Of a stretch of 64,000 nt of DNA, positions 57,300-64,000 are shown in pieces. The position numbers and the translations under genes were made by a program. Positions within the stretch are counted from its first letter, which is position 1. The number at the start of each line of letters is the position of its first letter. The notes under the pieces were generated by a model. The model was given only the letters and a program-made list of their open reading frames with translations. It ran no database searches and was not told the DNA's origin. Source of the stretch: Heyndrickxia acidicola (GTDB taxonomy: Bacteria; Bacillota; Bacilli; Bacillales; Bacillaceae_C); contig NZ_KV440953.1 in assembly GCF_001636425.1 (NCBI RefSeq), forward strand, positions 186,001 through 250,000. The letters are read 5' to 3'.

Positions 57300-57767
57300 T
57301 TGCGGACATTTTCTCTTTTAAAAGGAATGCAGGTGTTGGATTGTAATGGGGAAACACAAGGTGCAATATGTGACATTTGTATTTCTGATAGCGGGAAATT
57401 AAACAGCTTTCTTTTAAAAACAAATAGCTTCTTTGGTAAATTGTATCGGCTGCCTGTGGAAAAAGTGGTTTCATATGGAGAGAGCAGCCTTTCCATAGGT
57501 TCCTTAAAAGACCTTGAGAGATTTAAGAGCGGCAAAGATGAATATACTATGGTACACTGCCGGCCGCTGCTATTAAAAATGGCTGTCTCCCCAGGAGGAG
57601 AACAGCTGGGTTTACTGGAAGATGTATACTTTTTGGAAGGACTGGGCACCATTGTAGGGTACGAGCTAACGGATGGCTTCTTTTCCGACATTACGGAAGG
57701 CAAAAAAGTAATAAATACCGTTATTCCGCCTAAAATGGAGGAGGCTGCCATCATCGTATGTGAGTAA
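57300..57767 (+). CDS. yrrD: PRC-barrel domain protein YrrD
   Basis: This 155-residue protein contains two PRC-barrel-like halves (about 1-75 and 80-150), a small beta-barrel found in rRNA-processing and photosystem proteins. Its role is unknown. The start is most likely TTG 57300, giving LRTFSLLKGMQV, with AAAGGTGGGG upstream; a GTG at 57288 lies within that site. Confidence 0.78.
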   Translation: MRTFSLLKGMQVLDCNGETQGAICDICISDSGKLNSFLLKTNSFFGKLYRLPVEKVVSYGESSLSIGSLKDLERFKSGKDEYTMVHCRPLLLKMAVSPGGEQLGLLEDVYFLEGLGTIVGYELTDGFFSDITEGKKVINTVIPPKMEEAAIIVCE

Positions 57768-57790
57768 TAATATGCGAGGTGGCAAAATCC

Positions 57791-57979
57791 ATGATGAAAT
57801 GCCCAAACTGCCAAAGCAAGGATATCGGTAAAATAGGCATTAACCAATTCTATTGCTGGAATTGTTTTATTGAGCTATCTGTTTCAAAAGGAACAATCTA
57901 CACCCATCAAGTCGAAGAGGATGGAACTCTTAGTTCTCTTGATGACTTATTTGACGAAAGCACACGTAAACTTAGCTGA
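57791..57979 (+). CDS. yrzR: Small zinc-ribbon protein (YrzR-like)
   Basis: This is a product of about 62 residues with two cysteine pairs, CPNC and CWNC (about 21 residues apart), forming a likely zinc ribbon, and a Ser/Asp-rich tail. ATG 57791 is preceded by GAGGTGG; the GTG at 57779 is inside that site. It is named by position after yrzR of Bacillus subtilis. The function is unknown. Confidence 0.75.
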   Translation: MMKCPNCQSKDIGKIGINQFYCWNCFIELSVSKGTIYTHQVEEDGTLSSLDDLFDESTRKLS

Positions 57980-57997
57980 TGGAAGGAGAGGATTGTT

Positions 57998-58132
57998 TTG
58001 AATAAAACAATTGTGTCCCTGCTTGGATTTGGAGCAGGGGTTGCCGCAACTGCTTTTTATCAAAAACAGGGATACTTTGATACACGGCAGATGAAAAAGA
58101 CAGCAAAACGTTTACGAAAAACATTCCTTTAA
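57998..58132 (+). CDS. yrzQ: DUF3918-type small protein YrzQ
   Basis: This 44-residue product starts at TTG with GGAAGGAGAGG upstream. It has a short hydrophobic segment (VSLLGFGAGVAATAF) followed by a basic tail (MKKTAKRLRKTF). This is the look of the tiny YrzQ/DUF3918 proteins, and the place, between yrzR and yrrI, agrees. The function is unknown. A strong terminator follows. Confidence 0.75.
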   Translation: MNKTIVSLLGFGAGVAATAFYQKQGYFDTRQMKKTAKRLRKTFL

Positions 58133-58168
58133 CCCTTCATAGGGATTGAATACAGCTAAAACTTAATG

Positions 58169-58210
58169 AATGGCCTGCAGAAGCAATTTAGTATGCAGGC
58201 CATTTTCTTT
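58169..58210 (+). terminator. Terminator after yrzQ
   Basis: The perfect 11-bp stem AATGGCCTGCA / TGCAGGCCATT is followed by TTCTTTT. Confidence 0.88.
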
Positions 58211-58269
58211 TGCACCTGCTAATAATATTTCCCTTTCTCAGTAATACTAGTAAGGGGAGGGGTTCTTCC

Positions 58270-59352
58270 ATGAAAGAACATAGATGGCAATGGCTTTTTA
58301 GATTGGGTTTAATACTTGTATTGCTCACTATTCTGTATGTTTGTATGCTGATAAAACCTTTGTGGATTCCAATCTTTGGTTTTATTAAGGCTGCATTTAT
58401 TCCTTTTTTTATTTCTGCATTTATCTCCTATCTTCTTCACCCCCTTGTTGAAATTCTTTACAGGAAGGGGATGCACAGAGGAATTGCCATAGCGATCATC
58501 TATCTTTCGTTCTTTGGCCTGGCCGGTTATTCCCTCTACCTTGGGATTCCGGTACTGATTGAACAGATTAAAGATTTATCGAATCATCTTCCGGCATTTG
58601 CTGCCCAATATCGATATTGGGTGGATCATGTGCATACATCAACCTCACATTGGCCCGATGGAATCCAGGAGGAAATTGATGAACGAATTGATCATTTTGA
58701 AGTTTGGATAAATGAATTTTTGGCAAAAGTAGTTAATAATTTAATTAAGATGTTAAATTTCGTCTTTGTTTTAGCTGTCATACCGTTTATCTCCTTTTAC
58801 CTTCTTAAGGATTATGAACTGGTGAAAAGAAGTGCATGGTACGTTACTCCTCAAAAATGGCGCAAAGGAATACAGCATTTTTTAAAAGATGTTGATGCTA
58901 CCATCGGAGGCTATATAAGAGGACAATTACTGGTTTGCTTGGTTATCGGCTTGATGTCTACAGTTGCTTTCTGGATTATGGGGATGAAATACCCTGTGCT
59001 TCTTGGGGCTGTGATTGGTATCACAGACATCATTCCATATTTTGGAGCTATTATCGGGGCAGTGCCGGCAGTCATCATCGCAGCTGCGATATCTGGTAAA
59101 TTTGTGGTGTATGTTGTTATTGTAATCTTTGTTCTTCAATTCCTTGAGGGAAATTTATTATCCCCTTTTATTGTTGGAAGATCACTGCACATGCACCCAT
59201 TATTCATCATCCTGGCACTTTTATTAGGAGAATCCTTTGGCGGTGTTGTCGGCCTAATCCTTGCTGTTCCGTTAATGGCTGTCCTGCGGGTGTTAATCAT
59301 ACATTTAAAAAATCATTTAACATTTAAACGGACACAGATTGACAAACGATAA
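58270..59352 (+). CDS. yrrI: AI-2E (PerM) family transporter YrrI
   Basis: This 360-residue integral membrane protein of the AI-2E/PerM family has about eight membrane segments and the family pattern GAVIGITDIIPYFGAIIGAVPAV near residues 250-275. Members include proton- or sodium-coupled antiporters and exporters, and the substrate here is unknown. ATG 58270 follows AAGGGGAGGGG; the longer frame upstream lies in the intergenic region. The alaS promoter begins inside its last codons. Confidence 0.85.
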   Translation: MKEHRWQWLFRLGLILVLLTILYVCMLIKPLWIPIFGFIKAAFIPFFISAFISYLLHPLVEILYRKGMHRGIAIAIIYLSFFGLAGYSLYLGIPVLIEQIKDLSNHLPAFAAQYRYWVDHVHTSTSHWPDGIQEEIDERIDHFEVWINEFLAKVVNNLIKMLNFVFVLAVIPFISFYLLKDYELVKRSAWYVTPQKWRKGIQHFLKDVDATIGGYIRGQLLVCLVIGLMSTVAFWIMGMKYPVLLGAVIGITDIIPYFGAIIGAVPAVIIAAAISGKFVVYVVIVIFVLQFLEGNLLSPFIVGRSLHMHPLFIILALLLGESFGGVVGLILAVPLMAVLRVLIIHLKNHLTFKRTQIDKR

Positions 59353-59367
59353 GAATATTTTTATAAT
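59339..59367 (+). promoter_or_regulatory. Consensus sigma-A promoter of alaS
   Basis: TTGACA (59339-59344), 17 bp, TATAAT (59362-59367): a perfect match, overlapping the yrrI stop region. Confidence 0.93.
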
Positions 59368-59374
59368 GCCACTA

Positions 59375-59629
59375 TAAGTAAAGATCGGAAATCGAAGAAG
59401 GATCGAGTATGTTATAGTCCATTTATCTGCAGCAGCAGAAGAGAGGAATTTCCCTGGCTGAAAGAAATTCTAAATGAAGGATAACAGAAAGCTAATCCTG
59501 AGTGCAGCTAATTCCTGCCGTTTTGTCGCGTTACAGACACCCAAGAGAAGGGCAAATTTTGTTTGCCTTTAATCAGGGTGGTACCGCGAGAAGCCTCTCG
59601 TCCCTGTTCCAGGGATGGAGGCTTTTTTT
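59375..59629 (+). promoter_or_regulatory. T-box riboswitch (alanine type) controlling alaS
   Basis: The T-box sequence AGGGTGGTACCGCGAG is at 59575-59590. The terminator follows as GAAGCCTC / GAGGCTT arms with an inner TCCCTG / CAGGGA stem and seven T residues, to 59629. The probable specifier is GCT (alanine), 59507-59509, in GTGCAGCTAATTCC. The leader is transcribed from the consensus promoter upstream. Confidence 0.93.
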
Positions 59630-59651
59630 GTTTTCTTCGATTTTTGATTAA

Positions 59652-59790
59652 AAGCGGAGGCGACTGTTCTGCTTCGACCAGCACAAGAAGAAGCCCGGAG
59701 AAGGCGCAGTTCAGCCTTCACAGGGATTAGCTTGTGACCACGAGAAGCAAGGAGCCGAAGCTACATAAGGAACAGCGAAAGCGGTTTTTA
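59652..59790 (-). repeat. R5-related repeat in the alaS leader, reverse orientation
   Basis: AAAGCGGAGGCGACTGTTC, ACCAGCACAAGAAG and GAGCCGAAGCTACATAAGG are arranged as in a Bacillaceae-wide dispersed element (reverse of GTCTAGCTCC...GGCGCTT). It is placed between the attenuator and alaS, so it is transcribed when alaS is induced. Confidence 0.45.
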
Positions 59791-59834
59791 GCCTCTATCG
59801 CAAAAATCACACATAATTATTGGAGGGAGTTTAT

Positions 59835-62468
59835 ATGAAAAAATTAACTGGTGCACAAATACGCCAAATGTATCTTGACTTCTTTCAGGAAAAAGGACAT
59901 AAGGTCGAGCCTAGTGCTTCGCTGGTCCCGCATGATGATCCTTCCTTGCTTTGGATCAACAGTGGTGTCGCAACACTGAAAAAATATTTTGACGGCCGCG
60001 TCATTCCTGAAAATCCAAGGATTGTAAATGCTCAAAAATCTATTCGTACCAACGATATTGAGAATGTAGGGAAAACTGCAAGACACCATACCTTTTTTGA
60101 AATGTTGGGAAACTTTTCGATTGGGGACTATTTTAAAGAAGAAGCCATTACGTGGGCATGGGAATTTCTTACAAGCCCGAAATGGATTGGCTTTGACCCT
60201 GAGAAATTATCTGTGACTATCCATCCGGAAGATGATGAAGCGTTTGAGCTATGGAATAAAAAGATTGGACTTCCTTCAGACCGCATTATCCGCTTGGAAG
60301 AAAACTTCTGGGATATTGGTGAAGGCCCAAGCGGACCGAATACCGAAATTTTTTATGATAGAGGGCCGGAATATGGTAATGATGAGAACGATCCGGAATT
60401 GTATCCAGGCGGAGAAAATGAAAGGTATTTAGAAATATGGAACCTTGTGTTCTCGCAATTCAACCATAATCCTGATGGAACCTACACACCGCTTCCAAAG
60501 AAAAACATAGATACTGGGATGGGACTTGAAAGGATGGCCTCTGTTATCCAGGAAGTTCCTACTAACTTTGACACAGATTTGTTTATGCCGATCATCCGTT
60601 CAACTGAAGAAATTTCAGGGCAAAAGTATGGCAATGACAAAGAAAAGGAAACGGCATTCAAGGTTATTGCTGACCATATAAGGACAGTCGCTTTTGCTAT
60701 TAGCGACGGAGCGCTGCCTTCCAACGAAGGACGGGGCTATGTGCTCCGCCGTCTTCTTCGCAGAGCAGTAAGATATGCAAAATACATAACAATTCAAGAA
60801 CCGTTTATGTATAAGCTAGTACCGGTAGTTGGTGAAATCATGATTGATTTTTACCCACAGGTAACGGAGAAAACAGATTTTATACAAAAAGTTATTAAGA
60901 ATGAAGAAGAAAGATTCCATGAAACACTTCATGAAGGCTTGTCCATCCTTTCATCGTTTATTAAAAAGACCAAAGAACAGGGAAGCGATACACTGCCGGG
61001 TGAAGATGTTTTCCGTTTATATGATACCTACGGATTTCCAGTGGAGCTTACAGAAGAATACGCTGAAGAAGAAGGTATGAAGGTTGATCATCAGGGCTTT
61101 GAAAGAGAAATGGAAAATCAGCGTGAGAGAGCGAGAAGTGCCCGACAAGATGTTGATTCCATGCATGTACAAGGCGGTATACTGGGGGATATCAAGGTAG
61201 AAAGCACATTTGTAGGCTACGACAAACTTTCCGTGCCAGCAACTGTTAAAGTACTTTTGATTAATGGTGAAAAAGCTGAAGAAGCAAAAGAGGGACAGGA
61301 AGTACAATTCATTTTGGACCAAACGCCTTTCTACGCTGAAAGCGGAGGACAAATTGGAGATGAGGGTCTATTAACAGCAGAAGGAGTGGTTGTTGCTGTA
61401 AAGGATGTTCAAAAGGCTCCTAATGGACAGAACCTTCATAGAGCGATTGTCAAGGAGGGTATACTCAAAGAAAATGCTGAGGTAATAGCGTCTGTGGACC
61501 AGCAGCAGCGTAACAAAACCATTAAAAACCACTCGGCAACTCATTTACTGCACCAAGCTTTAAAGGATGTATTGGGGCAACATGTTAATCAGGCCGGTTC
61601 ATTGGTAGAACCCAACCGTCTTAGATTCGACTTTTCTCATTTCGGGCAAATTAAGCTGGACGAGCTAGAAAGAATTGAAACGATTGTAAATGAAAAAATT
61701 TGGGCAAGCATACCGGTATCCATCACGAATAAAAATCTGAATGAAGCAAAAGCAATGGGAGCAATGGCCTTATTCGGTGAAAAATACGGTGATATCGTCC
61801 GCGTTGTACAAATGGGTGATTACAGCCTTGAATTATGCGGCGGATGCCATGTTCCAAACACCTCTTCCATTGGAGTCTTTAAAATTCTATCTGAAAGCGG
61901 AATAGGGGCAGGAACAAGAAGGATCGAAGCGGTAACGGGAGAAGCAGCATACCGTGAGATGAGTTCGCAAATACACCTGTTAAAAGAAGCAGCTGAAAAA
62001 ATAAAAGCCAATCCAAAGGATATTCTGACACGTATAGATGGTTTGCTTACTGAATTAAAGGATAAACAAAGAGAAAATGAATCTTTATCTGCAAAGCTTT
62101 CTAACATTGAAGCTGGAAGCTTGAGCGATTCTGTACAAGAAGTGAATGGCGTTAAATTTATTTCTAGTACGGTTCAGGCAGCGGATATGAACAGCTTCCG
62201 TAATATGGTGGATGAGCTGAAACAAAAAATAGGTTCCGGTATTGTGGTTCTGGGCATGGCTCAGGATGATAAAGTAAGTATCATTGCTGGTGTAACGAAG
62301 GATCTTGTTGAAAAAGGCTATCATGCAGGAAAGCTCATTAAAGAAGTTGCTTTACGCTGCGGCGGAAGCGGCGGCGGCCGTCCAGATATGGCTCAGGCCG
62401 GCGGAAAAGACCCGGAAAAATTGGAAAGTGCTTTGAATTATGTTGAAGAATGGATAAAATCCGTTTAA
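59835..62468 (+). CDS. alaS: Alanyl-tRNA synthetase
   Basis: AlaS charges and edits tRNA-Ala. The 877-residue enzyme has the class II core with [18 protein letters not shown] and the WNLVFSQFN region, the tRNA-recognition domain, the editing domain with zinc ligands ([12 protein letters not shown] and [11 protein letters not shown]) and the C-Ala domain ending [18 protein letters not shown] 59835 follows GGAGGGAG. It is under the alanine T-box. Confidence 0.98.
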   Translation: MKKLTGAQIRQMYLDFFQEKGHKVEPSASLVPHDDPSLLWINSGVATLKKYFDGRVIPENPRIVNAQKSIRTNDIENVGKTARHHTFFEMLGNFSIGDYFKEEAITWAWEFLTSPKWIGFDPEKLSVTIHPEDDEAFELWNKKIGLPSDRIIRLEENFWDIGEGPSGPNTEIFYDRGPEYGNDENDPELYPGGENERYLEIWNLVFSQFNHNPDGTYTPLPKKNIDTGMGLERMASVIQEVPTNFDTDLFMPIIRSTEEISGQKYGNDKEKETAFKVIADHIRTVAFAISDGALPSNEGRGYVLRRLLRRAVRYAKYITIQEPFMYKLVPVVGEIMIDFYPQVTEKTDFIQKVIKNEEERFHETLHEGLSILSSFIKKTKEQGSDTLPGEDVFRLYDTYGFPVELTEEYAEEEGMKVDHQGFEREMENQRERARSARQDVDSMHVQGGILGDIKVESTFVGYDKLSVPATVKVLLINGEKAEEAKEGQEVQFILDQTPFYAESGGQIGDEGLLTAEGVVVAVKDVQKAPNGQNLHRAIVKEGILKENAEVIASVDQQQRNKTIKNHSATHLLHQALKDVLGQHVNQAGSLVEPNRLRFDFSHFGQIKLDELERIETIVNEKIWASIPVSITNKNLNEAKAMGAMALFGEKYGDIVRVVQMGDYSLELCGGCHVPNTSSIGVFKILSESGIGAGTRRIEAVTGEAAYREMSSQIHLLKEAAEKIKANPKDILTRIDGLLTELKDKQRENESLSAKLSNIEAGSLSDSVQEVNGVKFISSTVQAADMNSFRNMVDELKQKIGSGIVVLGMAQDDKVSIIAGVTKDLVEKGYHAGKLIKEVALRCGGSGGGRPDMAQAGGKDPEKLESALNYVEEWIKSV

Positions 62469-62509
62469 AACCTACGTAAAGTAGTGTAAAATGAATAAAA
62501 GTGAAAACC

Positions 62510-62607
62510 CTGTTAGTTCTTTTCACTGTTTAGGCGTTTGTCTCATGGGCATCTGCCTTTTGCATGGCTCCCAAAGCGGAGCAGGCTCTCTATTTAGGAA
62601 CTAACAG
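62510..62607. repeat. 98-bp segment bounded by perfect 10-bp inverted repeats
   Basis: CTGTTAGTTC (62510-62519) and GAACTAACAG (62598-62607) are perfect inverted repeats about 80 bp apart in the alaS-yrzL gap. The inside contains CTCATGGGCATCTGCC and GCATGGCTCCCAAAGCGGAG, with GGCTC but no evident gene. It could be a small mobile repeat or an RNA fold in the yrzL leader. No other copy was found in this window. Confidence 0.5.
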
Positions 62608-62668
62608 AATGTATATGAATTAATGCTCGTCTATTAGACAAGCCCTAAAGAGAGAGAGGTGCTGAAGT

Positions 62669-62938
62669 ATGAGTTCTTATGACAAAACCATGCGATTTAA
62701 TTTTTCGGAGGAACCATTCGAACACGAGGTAAAAGAAGTGCTATTCCAGGTTTATGAGGCGCTCCAGGAAAAAGGGTATAATCCGATTAATCAGATTGTC
62801 GGATATTTGCTTTCAGGAGATCCGGCTTATATACCTAGGCATCAGGATGCCCGGAACATTATTCGGAAATTAGAAAGAGATGAAATCATCGAAGAATTGG
62901 TGAAGTCGTATTTAAAACAGCATCGTGAGGGATACTAA
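62669..62938 (+). CDS. yrzL: IreB-family regulatory phosphoprotein YrzL
   Basis: This 89-residue protein of the IreB/UPF0297 family starts [11 protein letters not shown] and has the conserved [19 protein letters not shown] stretch. In Enterococcus, IreB is phosphorylated by the Ser/Thr kinase IreK and affects cephalosporin resistance. The ATG is preceded by GAGAGAGGTG. It is immediately followed by yrrK. Confidence 0.93.
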   Translation: MSSYDKTMRFNFSEEPFEHEVKEVLFQVYEALQEKGYNPINQIVGYLLSGDPAYIPRHQDARNIIRKLERDEIIEELVKSYLKQHREGY

Positions 62939-63355
62939 TTGAGAATAATGGGGCTTGATGTTGGTTCAAAAACCGTAGGAGTCGCAATCAGTGATGAACT
63001 TGGATGGACAGCTCAAGGGATCGAAACCATTTCAATTAATGAAGAAAAAGGACAATTTGGGTTTAAACGAGTAGAAGAGCTTGTGAAAAGCTATCAAGTT
63101 GAAAAAATTGTTGTTGGTTTCCCTAAGAATATGAATAATACTGTTGGTCCGAGAGGCGAAGCTTCAAAATCCTATGGCAATATGTTAAAAGAACTGCTTA
63201 ATCTGCCTGTTATTTTGTGGGACGAGCGTCTAAGTACAATGGCCGCTGAAAGAGTCCTTTTAGAGGCGGATGTCAGCAGAAAAAAAAGAAAAAAAGTAAT
63301 TGATAAAATGGCTGCCGTTATGATTTTGCAAGGCTTTTTGGACAGCCAAAAATAA
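62939..63355 (+). CDS. yrrK: YqgF/RuvX-type putative Holliday junction resolvase YrrK
   Basis: This 138-residue RNase H-fold protein has the N-terminal acidic strand [13 protein letters not shown], the [13 protein letters not shown] motif and the C-terminal [15 protein letters not shown] and [11 protein letters not shown] segments carrying the other metal ligands. YqgF proteins act in pre-16S rRNA maturation and may resolve junctions. The TTG start directly abuts the yrzL stop, with GAGGGA upstream. Confidence 0.93.
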   Translation: MRIMGLDVGSKTVGVAISDELGWTAQGIETISINEEKGQFGFKRVEELVKSYQVEKIVVGFPKNMNNTVGPRGEASKSYGNMLKELLNLPVILWDERLSTMAAERVLLEADVSRKKRKKVIDKMAAVMILQGFLDSQK

Positions 63356-63368
63356 TGAGGTGGAAAAT

Positions 63369-63665
63369 ATGGCAAACGAACACGAAAATCATCAGCATAT
63401 TACAGTAGTAGATGAGGATGGAAACGAACAATTATTTGAGGTTCTATTTACATTTGAATCTGATGAATTCGAAAAATCCTATGTGCTTTACTATCCAATC
63501 GGTGCAGATGAAGACGAAAATGAAGAAATTGAAATTCACGCTTCTTCTTATACACAAAAAGAAAATGGTGAAGAAGGAGATCTTCAGCCGATTGAAACGG
63601 AAGAAGAATGGGATATGATTGAAGAAATGCTTAATACTTTCCTTGATGAAGAAGAGGAAAACTAA
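63369..63665 (+). CDS. yrzB: DUF1292 acidic protein YrzB
   Basis: This 98-residue, strongly acidic protein has the DUF1292 layout: an [19 protein letters not shown] strand region followed by YVLYYP and a Glu-rich C-terminus ([12 protein letters not shown]). The function is unknown. ATG 63369 follows GAGGTGG. It is the third gene of the conserved yrzL-yrrK-yrzB operon and is closed by a terminator. Confidence 0.9.
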   Translation: MANEHENHQHITVVDEDGNEQLFEVLFTFESDEFEKSYVLYYPIGADEDENEEIEIHASSYTQKENGEEGDLQPIETEEEWDMIEEMLNTFLDEEEEN

Positions 63666-63677
63666 GTAGGACATTTT

Positions 63678-63706
63678 CTGGCCTGAGATTTCGGGCCAGT
63701 TTTTTT
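63678..63706 (+). terminator. Terminator of yrzL-yrrK-yrzB
   Basis: CTGGCC and GGCCAG arms around a 10-base loop are followed by seven T residues. Confidence 0.88.
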
Positions 63707-63711
63707 GTGTT

Positions 63712-63872
63712 GTCTGTTTTCGCATAAAATGTTGCTTTACGTAGAAAGGATTTATCCATGTGTTGTCTGTCTTCGTGGCATATTTTCGTATGCTCATTAC
63801 AAGTTTTACTATTGAACACATATTTATAATGATATTACTGTGGTCAATAGCAACAAAGTTACGAAAAGAGCC
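63712..63872 (-). repeat. MITE-like repeat R1, copy H
   Basis: This is a full-length reverse-orientation copy (161 bp), from GTCTGTTTTCGCATAAAATG through GTGTTGTCTGTCTTCGTGGC to GTTACGAAAAGAGCC. The flanking 8-mers TTTGTGTT and TTTCTATT match at six positions. The last 128 bases of the window (63873-64000) are AT-rich with no feature I can name, presumably upstream of the next gene. Confidence 0.8.
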
Positions 63873-64000
63873 TTTCTATTTTACTATAAGATCAAAAATT
63901 TTATAAGAAACAAAAGAATGACGTGCCCTTGAAATATTACAAAACGCCTACATGTGGTGAATTTTGTAGTATATTGTTTTGAAAAATGATATATTTACTT

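Overview
The window is a 64 kb stretch of a low-GC, endospore-forming Bacillaceae chromosome. The basis is the gene content (spoIVFA, spoIVFB, spo0B, safA, coxA-like, bofC, spoVB), the frequent GTG and TTG starts behind strong AGGAGG-type ribosome binding sites, and a gene order that, as remembered, follows the Bacillus subtilis mreD-to-yrzB region almost gene for gene. The genus cannot be fixed from the sequence alone; Bacillus, Cytobacillus, Neobacillus and Mesobacillus are all possible.

Layout. 1-6 kb: end of mreD, minCD (division-site placement), spoIVFA/spoIVFB (sigma-K checkpoint and intramembrane protease), ribonuclease G. 5.8-11 kb: L21 leader, rplU, prp, rpmA, then spo0B, obg, pheB, pheA. 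10.8-16.4 kb: NAD synthesis, with nifS-niaR on the minus strand diverging from nadB-nadC-nadA around a candidate NiaR operator. 17-21 kb: spore genes safA, a kinase-like gene, a YhcN-type lipoprotein, bofC. 21-32 kb: ruvAB, yrzS, queA, tgt, yajC, yrzE-like, DUF421, spoVB, comN, secDF. 32-39 kb: yrvD, recJ, apt, relA, dtd. 39-48 kb: cell-wall amidase, a small yrzK-like gene, a His T-box with hisS-aspS, 6S RNA, tcdA, and a two-gene ABC exporter. 48-53.5 kb: rarA, a YczE-type membrane gene overlapping cymR, cysteine desulfurase, mnmA. 54-64 kb: TPR protein, recD2, yrrD, yrzR, yrzQ, AI-2E-family transporter, an Ala T-box with alaS, yrzL, yrrK, yrzB.

Genes that act together: NifS supplies the sulfur for the NadA iron-sulfur cluster while NiaR senses nicotinate. 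Prp removes the N-terminal extension of L27, encoded next to it. IscS hands sulfur to MnmA, and CymR represses cysteine-metabolism genes beside them. RuvA/RuvB, RecJ, RarA, RecD2 and YrrK are recombination and repair functions. SpoIVFA, SpoIVFB and BofC belong to one sigma-K control circuit.

The window is mostly conserved core chromosome. I found no prophage, CRISPR array, defence island, tRNA or rRNA gene. The least explained material is intergenic. It includes a MITE-like family (about 160 bp, inverted ends, 8-bp target duplications) in roughly nine copies, further degenerate repeat families, two related palindromes around a GGGG(T/C)C core, a structured leader upstream of the ABC exporter, and a few small or unusually started genes.
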